From assembly GCF_020906515.1 (NCBI RefSeq), contig NC_085854.1:682001-746000 (forward strand): 64,000 bases of DNA. Direction: 5' to 3'. Shown piece after piece: positions 23,056-34,649 of this stretch. Below the pieces are notes generated by a model that did no database searches, was not told where the DNA came from, and saw nothing but the letters and a program-made list of their open reading frames with translations. This stretch comes from Vanrija pseudolonga (Eukaryota; Basidiomycota; Tremellomycetes; Trichosporonales; Trichosporonaceae). Position 1 is the stretch's first letter. Every line of letters begins with the position of its first letter. Position numbers and translations under genes: made by a program.

Positions 23056-23604
23056 CTACGCGAGCGAGCCGCCAAGCGACTCGACCACGTCCTGGGTGTA
23101 GTAGACGGCGTTGCCGTCGGGGTCGGTGTAGGACTGCGAGGGAGCGAGTGAGCGAGCGGCGGGGGTGAGCGAGGAGGGGAGCGAGAGGGTAGCGTGAAGC
23201 AAAGACGCTGCCTCGCGCCCTCGCAGCGCTACGCGCCGCTCGGACACCACTCACACACGACACGCGCGCCTTGGTATCGCAGTTCTTGCCCGAGTAGTCG
23301 CAGTCCTCGAACAGGGCGCCAGCGTACGTGTTGCCGTCGTCGATGGCGGGCTGGAAGTCGGCGCAGGTGGAGGTGAAGCTGGGGCGTGAGCGCGTGAGCC
23401 GCGCAGCGGCGAACGGGCGGGGCGGGGCGGGGCAAGGCAGCGAGCAACGGGGTGGGGTGGGGGGAACGCCGCGGGAGACACTCACCTCGCACCCCACGTC
23501 GTCGCGTCGACACAGGACGGGATCGTGACGAGCAGGCGCGAGTCGATGGCTTTGGTGCCCGCCAGGGTGGCGATGAGGATGAGCGCGGCGGTGGTGGTCT
23601 TCAT
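23056..23604 (-). CDS. Small secreted cysteine-containing protein
   Basis: Three exons (23604-23486, 23378-23255, 23133-23056) join in frame to 106 residues. The first ~20 residues, MKTTTAALILIATLAGTKA, are a classic signal peptide. The mature part of about 86 residues has five cysteines (in IPSC, TSTC, FEDC, GKNC, VSC) and many Asp, Tyr and Gly residues, ending VESLGGSLA. There is no membrane anchor. I do not recognise the family. It has the look of a small secreted effector-like or wall-associated protein, but that is only a size and signal-peptide impression. The exon borders are GT-AG and the frame is preserved through both introns, which supports a real gene. Confidence 0.65.
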
Positions 23605-24359
23605 TTTGCGGACGGTTGGGTGAGGAACGCTGGTGGGATAACGACTGCGTCGGAGCTTACTTATAGCTTGTGAGCAGCCGCCTGTTTACCATCCTCGCCC
23701 TCGGTCTCGGTCTCTCCCTCGCCCTCGCCCTCACCCCCAACGTCTTGCCCGAAGCCGTCGCCCGCCCATCGCCCCCCGCCGCCCATCACTCCCTCGTCAT
23801 CGCCTCCGGATGCGCCCTCGCTATCTCCAGTTCCATAAATACTTCTGGCGCCGATCGAAGCATGCCAGTATGACGCAGTAGCGGGCAACTTTACGCTGCC
23901 CGTCTCGGGACATGTGTGCATTACAGGAATTGGGTTCTAGTCACAAACCGACCAGTGTATGAATGTCAAGTGCTGTACAGTGAAGGCGCGCATGGGGGCG
24001 CTGGTGGGGCGGGCTATGGATACGTGTGAATGTGGCATTGGGGCCAGTGGCGGGAGGACCAGTGTGGCATGAAGTTGTGCGGGCCTGGTGGCATGAAATT
24101 ATGGGGGCATTTTGCGGCGTGAAGAGACGGAGGCGCGAGGGCCTATGGTTGAGCAAATGCGGTGCGTCAAGTGCTGAAGTGCTGATACAATGCGTGAAAT
24201 GAGAGAATGTGGGGGAGAGTAGGAGGCTCAGACGAAGTGGTTCACGTCCGAGCTCCAGGACGACGGCGGGCTCGGCTCGAACGGCGATAAAGCCTGGTGC
24301 GATTGGGTACGGTGGCGCGAGTCGAACTCGGGGCGGTCAGAGTGGATCGTGGCGGCGTC
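23605..24359. other. Intergenic region
   Basis: About 750 bases between the secreted-protein start and the stop of the next minus-strand gene. It includes a long C/T-rich stretch at about 23690-23830 on the plus strand, and a G-rich stretch near 23990-24130. It is likely promoter plus 3' UTR. No gene seen. Confidence 0.45.
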
Positions 24360-26666
24360 CTAGGCCGCATCGGAGATGGGTGGTGCAGAGAGCGTGCGAC
24401 GGGTCGAGCCCCTCCCCTTGGCTGAGGAGCGCGACTGGCGCTCGCGTGAGTGCACGGCCACTTGGACACTGAGGCGCCTTTCAGCACGCTCGGCCATCTT
24501 GGCTAGGCGACGCTCATGCTTGGTGATGTATTCCGGGACTTCGGGGAGGGAGGGCTTCGGAAGGCTGAGGTTGCGGTGCAGGCTGCAGTCCGAGAGTGCG
24601 GGGGAAGCCGAGCGCTCAGTCTCGGATCCGTCGTTGTTGGTCGGAAGCGGAGGGAGCTCCTTGTCAAGGAAGGGGAGGTCGACCACCGTATCTGTCGGAG
24701 AAGGCTCGTCCGACGCCCAGGGACTCGAAAACACTGGCAGACTATATGTGCTTGCGTTGTCGCGCTGCCACGGAACCGACTCGGTGACATCCCTCGTCCA
24801 GTCGTAGACGTAGAGCGAGCGGGCCGAGGTAGGGCGGGGCGGCGATGCCTCTTGCTCCGCAGCACCTTGCCTCTGTCCCTTCCGCTCTTCAAACCACTTC
24901 GCCTCTCCCGGACCACGTGCAAAGTCGTACGTTCCCCTGACCGGACGAGGTCCCCAAGTCTTGGGGTCGGGCTTCTCCTTGGGCAGGCGAATAAACTTGG
25001 AGCTGTGGACTCCCTTTTCGATGGACGCCAATTTGACGCCAAGCGACTTCTTGGTGTCGACAGAAGTAGACGATCCACGGCGGATACGCTTGATCGGTCC
25101 CCATGACGACGGTGCGGGAATGGCAGGGAGGGACATGCCTTGGAGGGGAGAAAGGAGCGTCGTGGTTGACGCATTGCGGATGCTCCACGAACTCGGGGGC
25201 GAGTTGTGGCGGTCAGTCGAGGAAGCAATGGACGCGGTTGATCCGGGTGACACCTTTCTCGACAACTTTTGGTAGGGAGGAGGCGCAGGGGGAAGGGAAG
25301 CCAGGGAGGACGTGGGCGAGGAAACGACAATCGAGGCTTGGTCGGGCATCAGAGAGGTGGACGAGCCCAGCGGGGAGCTCTTCGATGGCTTGGCCGGTGC
25401 TTGCGACGAGCCACTGGTCGAGATTGAGATGTCTGGGCGGGCGAGCTTGGGCCGAGTGGTAGAGCTCTGAGAGGAGCTTCTGCAACGCCTTGGTGCCACA
25501 TTGATATCCGTGAGAGACAGCGTAGACTCGATGGACCGCGTGATGAAGGGGTGGCGTGTCGAGTCTATGCTAGACCTTCCTTCAGACGACGGTGCAGCCG
25601 CAAGCTCAAGACTAGACGGCGACGCATCGCTCCCAACGGCAGTATCTTCCACCGTCACCTCGGGGACGAGCGGCGGCGACGACAGGCCTGAGAAGCGGAG
25701 GATACTCCTGGGCGTCGGGGGCGGGTCTGCATCAATCGACAGAGTGTTGTGGAGGAGCGACGGCGCCCTGGGGATCACTTCGGGCCCCTCGGCCTCGGCG
25801 AATCGCACCGAGCGAATTGACGCAGGGCGGTTGGTGGTCGTTGTGTCGAAGGTCACCGCGCTCTCGCGGCGCGAACGGCTCTGCTGCACCGAGCTGAGGG
25901 AGCGGGGCCGGCCACGCGCCGCCGCGGCTGGGGTAAGTGGCAGCGAGTGCGTCGAGCTGTTCCGCCCCAGCCGTTGTGGCGTTAACAGATCCGTAAGCGA
26001 TACACTGCCGCCAGTGTTGGGCTGCACACGCGACTTCTTGCGGTGCTGCGACTGATGCCACGCGAGCGAGTACTTCTGGTACTGGTACGGTGTGAATGCT
26101 CCTTCTGTCGGCGCGAACGTCGGATCGGCCGTGTGGTCAGCAGTCGAAGTCGTACCACTCAGGCTGGCCGAGCTGCGCGAGGGCTGGAAGCGGTAGACGA
26201 GCCACTCTAAACTGTGTGGTTCGCGGTCTTCTTCCTCCGACACCTGGCGTCAGGTTGAGCAGCAGCAAGCGTCACGCACCTGGTGCAACATCTCTGCAGC
26301 AGTGGGCTCGTCTCCGTCTGGGCGTCGCGGTGTTGCTGCCTTGCTCCGGGACCTGAAAAGCGCTCGGAAGGAGAACCGACGTGCGCTGATCTGCTGCTGC
26401 TGCTGCTGCTGCTGGGGTTCGAGCTCCATGGGTGGTTCGACGAGCCGTCTGTCGGGGGACGCGAGCTCTCTCACCGTGTCGAGGGAGGGCGGGAGCGAGG
26501 TGCGCCGCACGGGCTTGGTGGTGAGGACTGGTGCCGGTGCTGGGTGTCGAGTGTCGTGTAACAGGAGGCTCTGGTTGAACGCGCTCGGCGGGTGCCGCGG
26601 CGAATGGCGGTCATTGCTTAGCTGGTGGCGGGCCTGGCGGTGGACTTGCGCCGCCGCGCGCGACAT
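24360..26666 (-). CDS. Unrecognised Ser-rich, mostly disordered protein with a polyQ tract
   Basis: Two exons separated by a short intron of about 36 nt near 26245-26280 give roughly 760 residues, beginning MSRAAAQVHRQ. The first exon holds a polyglutamine run (eight Gln, encoded by a CAG/CTG tract at about 26393-26412), then SARRFSFRALFRSRSKA. The second opens SEEEDREPHSLEWLVYRFQPSR, a possibly folded segment, followed by about 500 residues of Ser/Thr/Pro-rich low complexity. Near the C-terminus are GTYDFARGPGEAKWFEERKG and VPEYITKHERRLAKMAERAERR, a basic likely helical segment. I cannot name the family. The WFEERKG and EYITKHERR blocks are the parts most likely to be conserved. It is divergent from centrin. 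Confidence 0.7.
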
Positions 26667-27238
26667 TTTGGAGGGTGTGAATGGTGGTGGAAGAAGGAGG
26701 AGGAGGAAGGTGGTAACAGTGCAGCAACAGCAGCCGTTTTGACTCGAGGCCGTGACTGTGACGAGAAATGTGGAGATGTGTGTGTGTGTGTGCGTGTCTT
26801 GTCTCGTCTTCTGCTTTGGGATAGACTGGTGGTGTTACGGCGTGTGCTCTGCCCCTGATGCCTAGCTGCGATTGTTGTTGTTGTTGTCTTTGTTTGGGGC
26901 TGGTATTCCAACTTTGTGGGGACAAGATGTGACGACGACCGACGGCGAGCGAGGGGGGGGTCAAAGGACGTAGAGAGGATTGGCGTGTGGCGGCACGCAA
27001 TGCACACTGCACGCTGGCTGCACGCTGCATGCCGCGCGCCGCTCGCCACCGCCGCGCGACAGCCACAAGAGGACATTGCGCTCAGGCGTGGTGGAGGCCA
27101 CATGGCAAAGTGGGAGGGCGACATACGGCGTTTGTTGACGCGTCCAACTTGTCCTCACGCGTCAAGCTGAGCTTTCCTTCAGCTTTGTTGTTGCATTGTT
27201 GTTGCCACCAAACTTCCTCACCACACCCACCACGCACA
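26667..27238. promoter_or_regulatory. Divergent promoter, polyQ protein / centrin
   Basis: About 570 bases between two head-to-head starts. The centrin side has the pyrimidine-rich leader TTGTTGTTGCATTGTTGTTG then CCACACCCACCACGCACA before the ATG. The other side has GTGTGTGTG and TTGTTGTTG microsatellites (26775-26885). No named element. Confidence 0.5.
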
Positions 27239-28084
27239 ATGTCGGCATTCCCAGGCCGTAACGCAAGACGACCGCCCGCGCCGGCCCAGCGCCCAGCCCT
27301 CACAGACGAGCAGCGCACCGAGGTCCGCGAGGCGTTCGAGCTGTTCGATACCGACAAGGACGGCTTTATTGATTTCCACGAGCTCAAGGTCGCCATGCGC
27401 GCGCTTGGGTTCAACCTCCGCAAGCCAGAGGTGCTCAAGCTGCTGCGTGATCATGATCGTGGGGACGGGTTGATGAACCTGGCGGATTTTGAAAAGATCA
27501 GTGAGTGGGAGCCGGGGGAAGGCGGAGTCGGGTGAGGCTGGGGGAAGGCGGAGCGGGGTGCATGGGTGGGGGGAGGCGGAGCCCGGAGGAGGGGTGGGTG
27601 GTGGCATACGTCTTGATCGCGCAGCGATCATAGGGGTGGGTGGGCGGGCGACATCTTGCTCGCGCAGCAGGGTGGGTGGGTCGGCGATTCTCCTGCATTG
27701 CTCATCATCGAGCACGAGGAGCACGAGGAAGGCGGAGGAAGCCGAGGAAGGCCTGCACCAACGACGCCGCCGCCGCTGCCGCACGGACCCTCAACTAACC
27801 ACCCACAGTGACGGAAAAGATCCTCGCACGCGACCCGATGGAGGAGCTGCGACGCGCCTTCTCCCTCTTTGACGACGACAACACGGGCAAGATCAGCCTC
27901 AAGAACCTGCGCCGCGTGGCCAAGGAGCTCGGCGAGCACCTGGGAGACGAGGAGCTGTGGGTGACTCTCGCTGCAGGAGCATGCTGACCCGCCCAGCCAG
28001 GCCATGATTGAGGAGTTTGACATGGACGGCGACGGCGAGATCAGCCAGGAAGAGTTTATCGCCATCATGCTCGACGGCGAGTAG
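27239..28084 (+). CDS. CDC31: Centrin (Cdc31-type EF-hand protein)
   Basis: Calcium-binding protein of spindle pole bodies, TREX-2 and nucleotide excision repair complexes. Three exons (27239-27500, 27809-27956, 27997-28084) give 165 residues. After a basic N-terminus ([13 protein letters not shown]) come [17 protein letters not shown] and four EF-hands. Loop 1 [12 protein letters not shown] and loop 4 [12 protein letters not shown] are canonical. Loop 2 ([10 protein letters not shown] region) and loop 3 ([12 protein letters not shown], Asn in place of the last Glu) look impaired. [19 protein letters not shown] and [23 protein letters not shown] are centrin-like rather than calmodulin-like. 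Intron 1 is 308 nt with GGTGGGTGG repeats. Intron 2 is 40 nt. Its stop lies only 94 bases from that of the convergent lipase gene. Confidence 0.93.
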
Positions 28085-28178
28085 CCACCTCCATCCACCC
28101 CACCACGACACCCTCCGCTGCCTAGCAGCACATGTATATCATGACAATAACAACTGTAAATTCTAGATGACAGTCTGG

Positions 28179-30346
28179 TTACTCGAGCACCTCCTCAACG
28201 CCCGGCTCCTCCTCGGGGTACCGTGGCCGCGTAGATTCAATGTCGTCTGGCGCTAGTCAGCAATGTCCCTCGCGGCCACTCGCCCGCACCCCTACTCACC
28301 GACAAACGAATCGTACGCCCACTCGACGGCCTCTGCGGCCCAGTAAAAGTCGCAGTGCTCGCTCTTGTCGAGCTTGGTCACCTTGTGTACCCTCACGTCC
28401 GTCTCCTTCGTCTTCAAGCGCTCAAGGAGCGGCTCGGCAAGGACGAGGTAGTCGCGGCCACCATAGTAGATGGACAGCGGCGGGAAACGCTCGTCGTACC
28501 ATCGCTCGAGCGTGTCGTCGAGCGTGCACTTTCTGTCTGCGAACCCGCCCTTGCCGCACCACCAGAAGATGGACGCCGATGACACGGGCGTGGGCGTGAA
28601 GCGGAACATTTTCGTCTTGCGCCGCTTGAGCCAGTTGGTGTCGGTCCACGAGAAGAGGAAGGCGAACATGATGTAGCCCATGGTCGCAAAGATCTGTGCC
28701 GGGCAGTAGTCGTACGCGTACCGCATGAGTGGGATAAAGTCGAGGACCCCAAAGAAGCGCTTCCAGGTGTGCCACTCGAGTCTGTTGAGCGTCGTGAACG
28801 GGAAGCCGTGCGTCAGCGGCCCGGCGTACACGGCGGGCGCGAGGGCAATGAACACAGAAAGCTTCTTGCCGAGGTTGGGGACCATGCCGAGGGAGAGCGA
28901 AATAAAGGTCAGGCCGTTGCCCTGCGAGTGGCCGATAAAGGCAATCTTCTCGTAGCCAGTTTCGCGGCACACATGCTCCACCATGGCCGGGAGGTCGTAC
29001 ATTGCGAGGTCGCGAATTGTCCAGTCTGGCAAAAGTCAGTGAGGCCCCACGGATCCGCTCCACACCCCCCACACCCCACGATCGCGCACTTACCCCAGAA
29101 ACGCGGGTCTGACCGCGAGTAGCTCCTGTGGCCCATGTCAAAGATGCCGCGCGTGTTGCCAAGGTACACCTGGTACCCCTTCTGCTTTGCGAGCCAGAAC
29201 GCGAGCGAGCGGTCCTCGGACGTGATGAACGATCCAGACGATTGGAACAGGCCGTGGAGGATGAGGACGGGGAAACCGCCGCGCCCGTCGGAACGGGGGC
29301 GCGCCTCGGGGTCAATGACGCGGTGCATCCTGCGCGGGCAAAGTCAGTCAACAATCCCCAAAGCTGCGCCCAGAGATGTGCACGCACCGCAACAAAAAGC
29401 CGTCCTCGGTCTCGACCGTCTGGTTCTCAATGTCCATGCCGACCTTGCGTGCATAGTCTTGAGGCTCTTTCGACACCTTGCGGTCCGCCTTGCGCCAGTG
29501 CTTTGCGTCGTCCCACGTGTACTTTGGGTCGCGTTCGAACCGGAGGAACTTGGGGATTGCGTACAGCGCCTCGGCGGCAAACGCCCACGCGACGACGCCA
29601 ATGAGGAACACGGTCGAGAGTCCCATTGAAATGGCCTGGTTGACACAGAGCCACAGGTACTCCCACCATGACAGCGGCTTGTGCGGCGGAGGCGAGTACG
29701 TCCCGAGGGATGTCGGGGGGAAGGTCGGGCGGAGGAGGTGCTGTGACGGCGTGCCTACGCGGTCGATGAAGATTCTGCGCAGGATTCCGCGGTTCGAGAC
29801 GTCGCTTGCTGCGGACGAAGGCCGCGACGACAGCGGCACCTTGGGGATGCGCAGCGGCGTTGGCGACAGTAGGGGTATAGACTCGTCGGTGCCAGGCGCG
29901 CCGTTGCCGTCGACATTGTCGACCTCGAAGTCGGGAGTGCGCGCCTCGTTGACGCGCGTGATGCGGGTCTGGCTAAACGTGCGTGTTGCCACCATCGTCT
30001 TGACGAATGTACGCGATGTGGGGGTTACAGTGGTTGATGTGGTGGTGGTATAGTTTGTCGTTGTTGTGTTTCGACGTACGGCGTGGGCTCGACGCTGGGG
30101 AGTGGGGTCGAGCGAGCTGGAGCCGGCGTGGGTGGTGGTGACTGTGCGCGAGTGCTCCACCCGCGTGGCGTACGCGTCGAGAGAGCCGAGGTCGTCTAGG
30201 TGGGATGGGACCGAGACGCTCGCACGCAGTCGAGGATGCCGAGTCACTAGCGGTTGGAGGGCTAGGTCGTCCGTGTTGTAGTGGTTGTTGTCTGGGTATG
30301 GAGTAGTCACAGTGAATGTTGGGACAAGAGTTGTGGTCGCGCTCAT
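28179..30346 (-). CDS. AB-hydrolase lipase of the acid-lipase / Tgl1-Yeh steryl ester hydrolase family
   Basis: Membrane-anchored lipase likely to hydrolyse steryl esters or triacylglycerols on lipid droplets or at the plasma membrane. About 670 residues in four or more exons. The N-terminal ~215 residues (MSATTTLVPTFTVTT...) are Thr/Ser-rich and disordered. One membrane segment lies at about residues 240-262 (STVFLIGVVAWAFAAEALY). The lipase part has TEDGFLLR, VLILHGLFQSSGSF (oxyanion HG), QVYLGNTRGI, and the nucleophile elbow GHSQGN. The acid Asp is likely in IYYGGRDYLV and the His in KSEHCDFYWA. This layout matches Tgl1/Yeh1/Yeh2 and animal LIPA. Substrate is inferred from family. The short last exon encodes an acidic tail ending EEVLE. 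Confidence 0.88.
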
Positions 30347-31952
30347 GTCAACAAGGGAGGGAGGGGCAAGGCGATCTGGCGCGCAAAAGTCGGGAATGGC
30401 GCTAGTGTGACCACGTGACAGATCCTGAAAGGGATCAGGGGTGAGTGGGACGCTCGGCACGGTGCACAGACGGGCACCGATGGGACGATGATGATGGCGC
30501 GTGGTGATGGACGTCGAGTGAACGAGCCGAGAGAGCGGGCGCCGGGGATCAACGGGGCGGGGACCGGGGAGGAGGGGACAATGGGCTGTCTGCGACTTGT
30601 CGAGTGAGCACTTTGATTGCAGTGCACTTCTGGTTGTTGGTTGGCCAACCAAATCTAAATCTGCTCTGCGGCAGACAGGCAGGCAGGCGGGCAGGCGGGT
30701 CGTGGCCTCGTCGTCGACGTCGCAATGTTTGGCTGCGTGCGTCCGCGTCGGGCCTGGGCTGGACTGGCTTTTGATGAGATAAGGGATCTATGCTGTACAA
30801 CGACGACGCGGGTGTGCACAAGTTGAAGGAAAGTACAAGTAGAATGCATAGATATGTGTTTGGCTGTTGCTGCTGCTGTATGCATTCATGGTGGGAAGCG
30901 TGCCGCGGCAGCCCGCAGCCCACCAACTCCGGCGCCGCGAGGGGCAAATGTCGGCGGCAGCAGCAATCGTCACACCTTGTGCTTGTCGTCACAACAACAA
31001 ACACACGCTGGAGGGGCTGTGGGAAACAACTCGATCAGGGCGGGCAAGGAGTCACGACGGAGGCGCCGATGGGCACTGAACTGTAAGCCTGAGTCGGTAG
31101 GCGTGCGCCGCGCCTACTTACCCGCAGCCAATACCTGTGGCTATGAATGCATAGGCGTAGGTAGAGGGATGCCCTCATCGACGTGCGCGTCGTTGCACGG
31201 CGTGCGCGGGAGCGTCGTGGCGCCGCCAACCGCTCGTCGCACCAGCCACAGACAGATCCAATGACTACCCTGCAAGGAATGTGAAGCTGACCCGTGCACT
31301 GACTGCCAGACGAGTGCAAGAGTGGATATCCCTGCGACGTCGGCCGCGCCGAGGAGATGACACGGGCTGGCAGCATGGCGATAGACACCTCAACGCCGTC
31401 CGCTGCTGGCCACTGCTACCGTCGCCCAGCGTTTGCGGCACGAACACGGTACGCGGACACGCACTCTGGTTAGCGACGTACATGGACCTCTCTAGACGAC
31501 TTGCCGTGTCGGAGAAAACGAGGTATGCACAATCGAGGTGGCAGTCGACTCCTACCTCTCCCGCCCACTCGCCCGACGCCCTCGTCGTCATGCGCGTCAT
31601 ACAACGCCGACAGCATGGCCCTCAATACCGCCCACCGGGCAACCGACAGATTGGAAACACATCGAGCTGCGTCGCGCCGCAGAGTGGCACCTGTTCCGGC
31701 CAGGCGCACTTGCATCACCGACCAGAGGCGCATCGGCGTCCTCGTGCCCCCGTTCGCGACCACACCGCCCCCGCCAATGATGTCCGTTGAATGTGACGAC
31801 TGTGACGCGCTGATTGCTGCGCCCGGCGCAATCGATGCGTAGCTGGGCACCGTCGTGCCGCAGCTGCCCGCAGCGTTGGCCGCCGAGGCTCCAGCTCGCA
31901 GCATATATCCGCAGCGCGCAGGCGTTCGCTCGAGCTATGCCCCTTGGCGCGA
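30347..31952. other. Gene-poor region with one doubtful minus-strand open frame
   Basis: About 1.6 kb between the lipase start and a small plus-strand gene. A minus-strand open frame at 31470-31904 (144 codons, MLRAGASAANAAG... including VVANGGTRTPMRLWS) has third positions biased to G/C like real genes here and could be an exon of an unrecognised gene. I could not find splice sites that extend it convincingly to either side, so I do not call a gene. CAGCAGCAGC and GGCAGGCAGGCGGGCAGGCGGG simple tracts lie near 30680-30900. Confidence 0.3.
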
Positions 31953-32327
31953 ATGGACGAGCAGACCATCCTGGCACGCTACGACGCCTCGCTCGCCCGA
32001 ATCCTCGCAGAGCGCGACCTGTCCGTCTTCTACCAGCGCGACACGCCCCTCTTCGACGCCAGCCGCCTGGCGCTCGCGAACGCCGTGTTCGCCGCGTTTG
32101 TCGACGCGATCCCTGACCTCCTGGGCGATATGACGCTGGTCAAGATGTTCCTTGCCGAGGCGTTCGAGTCTAGCGGCGAGATGCTCGAGCGCGCGCGCGA
32201 GCTGGTTAGCGTGCACTTGACGTTCCGCGTGAGTGGGGGAGGGGGGAAGGAGGAGGAGCTGACGATACAACAGGTCATTGCGCTCGAGCAGCTGCTGCGC
32301 ACGCCTGTGGGCGGGGTTGAGGAGTAG
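31953..32327 (+). CDS. Small unrecognised protein
   Basis: Starts at the ATG 31953 (MDEQTILARYDASL). A 45-nt GT-AG intron at 32229-32273 with a GCTGAC branch site is a multiple of three, so the unspliced frame is also open. Splicing joins VSVHLTFR to VIALEQLLRTPVGGVEE for 109 residues. The protein is predicted to be helical (FDASRLALANAVFAAFVDAIPD), slightly acidic, with no signal peptide or membrane span. I do not recognise it. It could be a small complex subunit, such as a kinetochore or trafficking component, but there is no motif to support that. Confidence 0.6.
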   Translation: MDEQTILARYDASLARILAERDLSVFYQRDTPLFDASRLALANAVFAAFVDAIPDLLGDMTLVKMFLAEAFESSGEMLERARELVSVHLTFRVSGGGGKEEELTIQQVIALEQLLRTPVGGVEE

Positions 32328-32588
32328 GCTCGGGCCCGGAAGACGGGCACGGACAAAGGAAAGGACATGGTTGTTATGGGACGGACACATGGACAGGACA
32401 CTGGACATAGCTGGACGAGGTAGAGAGTGCCACAGAATGGACATGATAGGCGTGCCCCATCCAATTCCATCCCGCACGCCTAATTGCCGGTGGCAAAAGG
32501 GCCCCGCATTCCCATGTTGTCACGAAAGATCAACAGCCACTAACGCACACGCCATCTCACTCTCACTCTCTCTCTGACCACCATCACA

Positions 32589-34564
32589 ATGTCCCTCCCG
32601 CCGCAGTACGCCATACCCCGGCGGGGGGAGAGGTCAGACACGGCGTCGCCTCAACCGCCGCCCGTACCGCCGAAACACCAGCACCACCAGCCGGGCGGGC
32701 CGCGCGCGCCGGCGCCGGTACAGTCGTCACGAAGTCTCACCTTCTCGCCGGCCCCCGAGCCCCACGCAGCGCCAGTGTACAGCTTCATCCTGCCCCCGCC
32801 CGCGAACGCCGGGTGGACGCCTTCGCCTTTCCCTTCTCCAGCACCGCAGAGCCCGCTGCATGGCTTGGCTAACTCGGCGTACTCCGCCTCTACGGGGTAC
32901 GCTAGCCCGCGGGATCGGCACGGGCGATCGTCGACGCCGACGCCGGCGCCAGCACCACGGCCGGCTGGAAGGGATGTGTTCAGCTGTAACTCCCCACCAT
33001 CGCCGACAGCAGCGAGCCCACCGCCTGTGCCGCCGCCTCCCGCTCGCCCGCCGTCGTCGACATCGTCGACGCATAGCGCCGACGCGCGCCACACGACTCC
33101 GAGGAAACGCTTCGTTGTTAAAGGCGCGCGACCTTCCTCGCCGCGCACCGCCATCTCGTCGCCTGCCCGAAGAGATGCACGGCGTGTCCGTGAGCGAACG
33201 GCTCCGCGTGCCGAGCGCCCAGGGCTGTCGACGACACTCGAGTATGTGCTTGCTCCGCTGCGGCTGCTCCTGGCCCCGCTGCAGGCAGTGCTGAGTCCCG
33301 TGCTGTGGCATGTCGTCAACCTCGCCATCCTGATCACCGTCGCCGCTGCTCTACTTTACATCGCCGTATCGTATGTGCGCAACGCGATATTTTCTGTCTT
33401 CTCGTCTGCTGGCGACGCATCGTTGCCGACAACGGTGGCACTCCTGCCTCTCCGGCTGGTCGCCACCCCCGCCTGCCTCCTCACCAACGTCCTGTGCCCT
33501 CTCTCGCTCCTCAGCACGGGCATCACGCCCAACGCGACAGCCAAGCCGTTCTGGAGACTCTTCTCCCAGCCGATCGAGGTTGACGTCGCCGCTGTCTCAC
33601 GCGAGCTGAGCAAGGAGGTGCGCAACGCCAAAGATATCTTCGACAGCCTGCAGGCGCTAGGTGACGGGCGAATGACGGAAGGCCTGGGCCATGTCAAGTG
33701 GGTTGGGTGTGGGTGTGCGACGCTAACGGCAGGATTCACGAGCTCGGTATCGCGATCCAGACGGGGTCGACGTTGAGTGATCGGCTGATTATCGGCCAGG
33801 AGCTGATTGACGTGGGTGGCGTGACCCTCCCTGCGCTCACCCATTACAGCTCGCCGACCTCGCGAGTGAGATCACTGACGAAGTTGTTATGATCAACACG
33901 ATGTCCGTTTCCATCTTCAGCTGGCTGTTCTGGGAGGTACGTACTGGTGCAATAGCCCCGCTGACAGCAGTTCTCCCACCTGAGCCAGCTCCTCGCCCTG
34001 CCTCCCAAAGACCGGCCCAGCCCAGCCGTCCTCTCGTCTCGCCTCGACTCGCTCATCAACCGCCTCGACAAGGACCTCGACCGCCTATTCATGAAGGTCG
34101 CGGCGGCAATACCCATCGCGACACAGGGCACCGAGATGGGCTGGCAGCTGCTGCACCATCTATCAGGCATCAAGTCGGACCTCACGGCCGAGCGGGACAG
34201 ATACCCCGGCTGGCAGAAAGCCCTCGACATCGCGAGCCACTTCTTCACCGGCGGCGACCCATCCAAGCTCACGCGCATCTCGCGTGACCTAGAGCTGACG
34301 CGCACGACGATCGCGGGCATCGACGAGACGCGGTCCGGCCTTGAGCGCGTGCGCATCGACCTCATCGCGTTCCGTGACCAGGTACGCGCGTTCTCCGGCT
34401 CCGTAATGGGCCTGCACCTTGGTGCGTCTGAATCGATCGGGCTGGGTCCAGAGCAGGAGATGAGCATCCTCAACGGTGTGGTCGGCGAGCTCGGGGTGGC
34501 GGTCGGCAGGGCCAAGCGGCGGCCGGCTGACCGCGAGCTGGGGATTGACGGGGGGAGGGAGTAA
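32589..34564 (+). CDS. Unrecognised membrane protein with a Pro-rich N-terminus and helical C-terminus
   Basis: Four exons (32589-33697, 33733-33811, 33850-33936, 33971-34564) join in frame to 622 residues through introns of only 35, 38 and 34 nt. The first ~215 residues (MSLPPQYAIPRRGERS...) are Pro/Ser/Ala-rich and probably cytosolic. A hydrophobic segment VVNLAILITVAAALLYIAVSYV follows at about residues 238-262, and a second weaker one lies in VALLPLRLVATPACLLTNVLC. The C-terminal ~300 residues are long helices (VAAVSRELSKEVRNAKDIF, LINRLDKDLDRLFMKV, LELTRTTIAGIDETRSGLE), likely coiled coil. No enzymatic motif. It resembles fungal membrane-tether-type proteins in layout only. I cannot name the family. 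Confidence 0.8.
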
Positions 34565-34649
34565 GTGTCTGTAGCCATAGAGTACCAGAATGCATGTCTT
34601 GCAGAAAAACTACGACACAAAACAGAGTCCGTTGGCTCGAACCTATCGG

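Noticed and set aside
22158-23168. 336-codon plus-strand open frame
   Set aside because: Overlaps the well-spliced secreted-protein gene on the other strand. Composition-driven Arg/Pro/Cys content, no domain, and no C/T-rich leader like those of real genes here.
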